From NCBI GenBank assembly GCA_030765605.1, contig JAVCCG010000100.1:1-8773 (forward strand): a stretch of 8,773 bases of DNA, in the 5' to 3' direction. Positions 6,282 through 8,773 of this stretch are shown here, piece by piece; position 1 is the stretch's first letter; each line of letters starts with the position of its first letter. The notes beneath the pieces are model-generated. The model ran no database searches, had not been told where the DNA came from, and saw only the letters and a program-made list of their open reading frames with translations. This stretch comes from Candidatus Alcyoniella australis (lineage in GTDB: Bacteria > Lernaellota > Lernaellaia > JAVCCG01 > Alcyoniellaceae). Position numbers and translations under genes: made by a program.

Positions 6282-7535
6282 TCAGCGGATCATCCCCGCG
6301 TTGTATTCGGACCAGGAGCGGGCCACGCCCTGCATGCCGTAGGGCAAGTCACCGCTCTTGCCCGGATCGTCGCTTTGCCAGATCAGGTAGAGCATGCCGT
6401 TGAGGTTCTTGGCCTGCACCTCGGGGATCTGGCTGCCGGGAAGATAGAAGTCGCCGCCGAACTGGACCGGGTCGAGTTCCACGGTAAAACAGATTCGGCC
6501 CTGGTCGCCGTAGGCCCAGTCGCAGGTGTCGCCCGAAGTTATGTAGAGATCCGAACTCTGTTGGGGCGTGTACCCGGTGTAGGAGGCGTACTGCGTGCCC
6601 AGGGTCACGTGGTTGGTATGATCAGGCTCGGGCATTGCCGAATAGGTGTAGCCCCAGGGCCAGATCACCAGCTTGGAGAAGTTGTGAAAGCTGACGATGA
6701 TCTCGATCGAGGGATTGTCCACGATCAGGTCGCGGTAGGCCGCGCTCTCGGGCTCGGAGAACGCCGAGGGGCCGCGGTAGGTATCGGAACTCATGGTGCC
6801 CGACGAGCCCGAGCCGCCCCACATGTAGCCGTAGTTGCGGTTGAGGTCCACGCCCTCGTAAGAGCCTTCGTTGTCGCGGCGGTTCTTGCGCCAATAGTGA
6901 TAGCTGCCGCCGGAGATGTCGTAGACCACGCCGTCGGGATTGAGCATCGGCGTAACCCAGATCTCGTGGGTCTGCACCAGGTTGGTGGTCGAGTACAGGT
7001 AGTCGTAGGTGTCGCCCATGTACTCTAAAAACCCCAGCGGCACCTCAAGGCTGATGTGCTCGCGCGCGTGGTGTTGGCCCACAAAGCTCAGTCCGGGCTC
7101 ACTGGCGGATTCGTCCTGGTCCGGGTTGTCGCTGAGCTTGATTGTCCACAGCTCGCGCGATTCCCAGCTCTGGCCGATGGAGGAGAGCAGCATCACGTCC
7201 GGGTGCGCGTCGGCCAACGTGTTGAGCACCGCGACCATACCGTCGAAATAGCGGTAGGCCGGGTCCACCGCCACGTCGAGCTGCGGCAGCGGCTGCGCAA
7301 AGACCGTGTAGCCCAGGTCCTGCAACAGCGCCAGGTCATAGTCTCTGCCCAGCACCAGTACCGACTCGTCGAGCACCTGGACGATGTCCAGGCCCAGGTC
7401 CGCGATGGCGCTACGCTCGTACTTGTCCATCGCCGGGATCTCGATCAACAGCGCATTATCGTCGAACGCCTGCGCCGGAATCACCGGCAGCAGCAGCGCG
7501 GCCGCCAAAATAGTTAAAATCGCCGCGGCCCTCAT
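6282..7535 (-). CDS. Secreted M14-family zinc carboxypeptidase
   Basis: This removes C-terminal residues from peptides outside the cytoplasm. Residues 1-23 (MRAAAILTILAAALLLPVIPAQA) are a signal peptide, probably cut after AQA. Residues ~24-90 form a short pro-region and the catalytic domain runs from ~92 to ~390. Active-site landmarks: HARE (H156, E159) and H284 in SFHNF as zinc ligands; N232-R233 in GVDLNRNY binding the substrate carboxylate; FSEPES (259-264); Y331, the equivalent of Tyr248 in carboxypeptidase A; and E353 in FTVELDP as general base. All are present, so the enzyme should be active. The S1' pocket has Asp at 336 and Cys at 338, nearer to carboxypeptidase T than A. The ATG at 7535 has GGAGG six nt upstream and overlaps the lipoprotein stop by ATGA. 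It lacks the C-terminal beta domains many secreted relatives carry; the neighbouring lipoprotein has similar ones. Confidence 0.95.
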   Translation of the reverse strand: MRAAAILTILAAALLLPVIPAQAFDDNALLIEIPAMDKYERSAIADLGLDIVQVLDESVLVLGRDYDLALLQDLGYTVFAQPLPQLDVAVDPAYRYFDGMVAVLNTLADAHPDVMLLSSIGQSWESRELWTIKLSDNPDQDESASEPGLSFVGQHHAREHISLEVPLGFLEYMGDTYDYLYSTTNLVQTHEIWVTPMLNPDGVVYDISGGSYHYWRKNRRDNEGSYEGVDLNRNYGYMWGGSGSSGTMSSDTYRGPSAFSEPESAAYRDLIVDNPSIEIIVSFHNFSKLVIWPWGYTYSAMPEPDHTNHVTLGTQYASYTGYTPQQSSDLYITSGDTCDWAYGDQGRICFTVELDPVQFGGDFYLPGSQIPEVQAKNLNGMLYLIWQSDDPGKSGDLPYGMQGVARSWSEYNAGMIR

Positions 7536-8449
7536 TTGTCACCTCCGGGGATCATCACGATCGCGCGAATCATCAGGTTGTTGGCAAACGGGGTCGAGCC
7601 CAGCGGCGTATAGGTCGGTCCCGAGCGGCCGTACCAGGCGGAGCCCGCGAAACCCGAGGTGTCCAGACCGACAAACGGCGTCTTGCCGTCGGCCGAGGTC
7701 ACGCCGAGGATCAGGTTGCCCGAGTCGACCTGCATGTCGGCGGCCGTAACGTCGATATCCAGCCAGGCATCGACGGACTGCACTGCCTGCGGCTCGGAAA
7801 CAAACGTCGGCTCGCCGACCGGACCGGCTGCCGAGGGATCGGCGAACAGCACGCCGGAGACCGCCACTCCCGCGTCGTCTGGGTTGACGTGGACTTTGAT
7901 CCGCACCCGCGCGGGCTTGACCGGGTAGATCGGCATGGCCATACCCACCAGCAGGCTGTCGCCCGCGGCAATGGCGCGCAGGCCGTCCTCGGCCGATCCG
8001 TCGTCGAGCAGCACTTCCACCGCGCCCAATACGTTAAAGGTGTAGTTCTCGGTCTGGCTGGACTGGTCGTGATCGTCACTGGCCGAAATCCGATAGCTGA
8101 CATTGGCTCCGGCCGGCTGATCAGGGATCGCGCCCACGAACAGGCCCTCGCCGCGATCCTCCATTGCCAGCGTGGTCTCGGCGCTGCCGGAGATCGAGTA
8201 GACAACTGCGGCCGAGGCCACCGCGCTGTTGTCAATGATTGTCGCCCGGATGTAATAGACGCCGAAGCCCGCGGGCTGGTCGTTCAGCGGAGTATGGTCG
8301 ATGCTCGGCGGATCGCCCGGGCCGGTGTCGTCGTCGTCGTCACCGCCGGTATCGTCGTCGTCATCGTCGCCGGAGCCCGCGCAACCCACAACCAACATCA
8401 GGGCCGTGAGCAGCAGGAGCATCAACAACAGGTACTTGTTGGAAAACAT
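7532..8449 (-). CDS. Lipoprotein with Asp-rich linker and two beta-sandwich domains
   Basis: The 305-residue product has a lipoprotein signal: hydrophobic residues 6-20 and lipobox VVGC with the acylated C23. An Asp-rich spacer follows (D28-33, TGG, D37-41, TGPGDPP), which would hold the rest away from the membrane. Residues ~48-141 resemble an Ig/fibronectin-like domain seen beside secreted proteases (VVYSISGSAETTLAMEDRG, PAGANVSYRISASDDH). Residues ~145-300 resemble the all-beta C-terminal domain of secreted peptidases (LLDDGSAEDG, PARVRIKVHVNP, GLDTSGFAG, NNLMIRAIV). No catalytic motif is visible. The ATG at 8449 has GGAGG 4 nt upstream. The stop overlaps the carboxypeptidase start (ATGA), so the two are probably translated together, and the lipoprotein may tether or help the protease. 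That partnership is inference, and the domain calls rest on pattern recognition. Confidence 0.85.
   Translation of the reverse strand: MFSNKYLLLMLLLLTALMLVVGCAGSGDDDDDDTGGDDDDDTGPGDPPSIDHTPLNDQPAGFGVYYIRATIIDNSAVASAAVVYSISGSAETTLAMEDRGEGLFVGAIPDQPAGANVSYRISASDDHDQSSQTENYTFNVLGAVEVLLDDGSAEDGLRAIAAGDSLLVGMAMPIYPVKPARVRIKVHVNPDDAGVAVSGVLFADPSAAGPVGEPTFVSEPQAVQSVDAWLDIDVTAADMQVDSGNLILGVTSADGKTPFVGLDTSGFAGSAWYGRSGPTYTPLGSTPFANNLMIRAIVMIPGGDK
8327..8368. repeat. GAC/GAT codon repeat encoding the Asp-rich linker
   Basis: Two runs of Asp codons (six and five) separated by TGG form a trinucleotide repeat inside the lipoprotein gene. In-frame slippage could change linker length without breaking the gene. 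Aspartate-rich spacers after a lipobox are common in some deltaproteobacterial and related lineages. Confidence 0.7.
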
Positions 8450-8501
8450 GCTGCCTCCGATAGCTGGTCCAAAGCGTCGGTACAGACCTTATGGGGGTGC
8501 C

Positions 8502-8530
8502 ATTTTCCCGGGTGGCTGGATTTAAGTCAA
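8502..8530 (-). promoter_or_regulatory. Candidate sigma-70-type promoter of the lipoprotein-protease operon
   Basis: On the minus strand TTGACT (8530-8525) is followed, after exactly 17 nt, by GAAAAT (8507-8502). These match five of six -35 and four of six -10 consensus bases. Transcription would start near 8495, leaving a leader of about 46 nt with the GGAGG site and ATG at 8449. No operator is evident. Confidence 0.4.
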
Positions 8531-8584
8531 TCGGGCCGCACACCGGCGAGCGCGGAAAGCGGCCATCAATCCATCCTTCTCAAG

Positions 8585-8647
8585 TGTCATGCCCAACTCG
8601 TTTCAGCATCTCTACTTCATAGACCCTGAAATGAATTCAGGGTGACA
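8585..8647. repeat. 63-bp terminal-inverted-repeat element (MITE-like dispersed repeat)
   Basis: The two ends are imperfect 27-bp inverted repeats: 8585-8611 begins TGTCATGCCC, and the complement of 8621-8647 begins TGTCACCCTG. They agree at 19 of 27 positions, including the terminal TGTCA and an internal TTTCAG. A 9-nt spacer separates them. The right half alone folds into a perfect 8-bp hairpin (ACCCTGAA, 5-nt loop, TTCAGGGT; 8623-8643). The layout fits a small non-autonomous mobile repeat, and the wording resembles TTTCAG/CAGGGTGACA dispersed repeats I recall from many bacterial genomes. No coding capacity. Confidence 0.6.
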
Positions 8648-8668
8648 GTTATCGGACATTTGTGGCGA

Positions 8669-8711
8669 CCAGGGCGTTGCCCTGGACCCACCAGAGGGGC
8701 GGCCCCTCTGG
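8669..8711. repeat. Two adjacent GC-rich hairpins (REP-like)
   Basis: CCAGGGC/GCCCTGG (7-bp arms, 3-nt loop, 8669-8685) is followed 5 nt later by CCAGAGGGGC/GCCCCTCTGG (perfect 10-bp arms about one central base, 8691-8711). The two stems share a CCAG...GGGC arm pattern. Such paired hairpins recall intergenic GGACCC-containing repeats found in many deltaproteobacterial genomes. Possible roles are transcription stop, mRNA end protection or dispersed repeat; none can be chosen from one copy. Confidence 0.55.
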
Positions 8712-8773
8712 ACTCCCCCAAGGGTAAAAGTGCTCAAGGGTACAATCAGTCCCGGGCGCAACGGAAACCCAGA

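Larger units (their letters stand above)
8450..8773. other. Non-coding region upstream of the operon
   Basis: I see no gene here. It contains the candidate operon promoter, a GGCCGC/GCGGCC inverted pair (8534-8539 and 8559-8564), a 63-bp inverted-repeat element and two consecutive GC-rich hairpins. The last ~60 bases show nothing I can assign. Confidence 0.55.

Overview
The window is a fragment of a GC-rich bacterial genome. Its first ~1.1 kb is visibly AT-rich and contrasts with the rest. The GC-rich part has strong GGAGG-type ribosome binding sites, ATGA/TGATG gene overlaps, a lipoprotein with an aspartate-rich linker after the lipobox, and a DUF3795 protein. This recalls deltaproteobacterial-type or related uncultured lineages, but that is a low-confidence guess. 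Every gene I can support lies on the minus strand.

Layout from low to high coordinate. (1) 1-774: the N-terminal 258 residues of a secreted or anchored right-handed beta-helix (NosD-like) protein, AT-rich and running off the window edge. (2) 775-1125: AT-rich non-coding DNA ending in a short GC-rich stretch, where a comM/yifB-type AAA+ ATPase gene stops abruptly. (3) 1126-2199: that ATPase gene, intact from its start through Walker A and Walker B to the AAMNPCP motif, then cut off about 130 residues early. A sigma-54-like -24/-12 element sits just upstream of it. The break coincides with the composition change, so it is an insertion or recombination boundary, or an assembly join.

(4) 2356-8449: a tightly packed minus-strand gene row, transcribed from the high coordinates down. 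The order is lipoprotein with Asp-rich linker and protease-associated beta domains, secreted M14 zinc carboxypeptidase (ATGA overlap), membrane/beta-propeller protein B (57 nt gap), its tandem paralogue A (TGATG overlap), and a Cys-rich DUF3795 protein (3 nt gap). A sigma-70-like promoter candidate lies upstream of the lipoprotein. The spacing implies co-expression. A reasonable but unproven reading is a cell-envelope unit: an exported carboxypeptidase and a surface lipoprotein made together with two related membrane proteins of unknown function.

(5) 8450-8773: non-coding, with the candidate promoter, a 63-bp terminal-inverted-repeat element and two adjacent GC-rich hairpins of the interspersed-repeat kind.

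The least explained parts are the paralogous six-helix/propeller pair, which shares a fixed cysteine pattern and a C-terminal F-x-G-Q-(P)-C-x4-W motif, and the broken comM junction. No RNA gene, CRISPR array or transposase was found.
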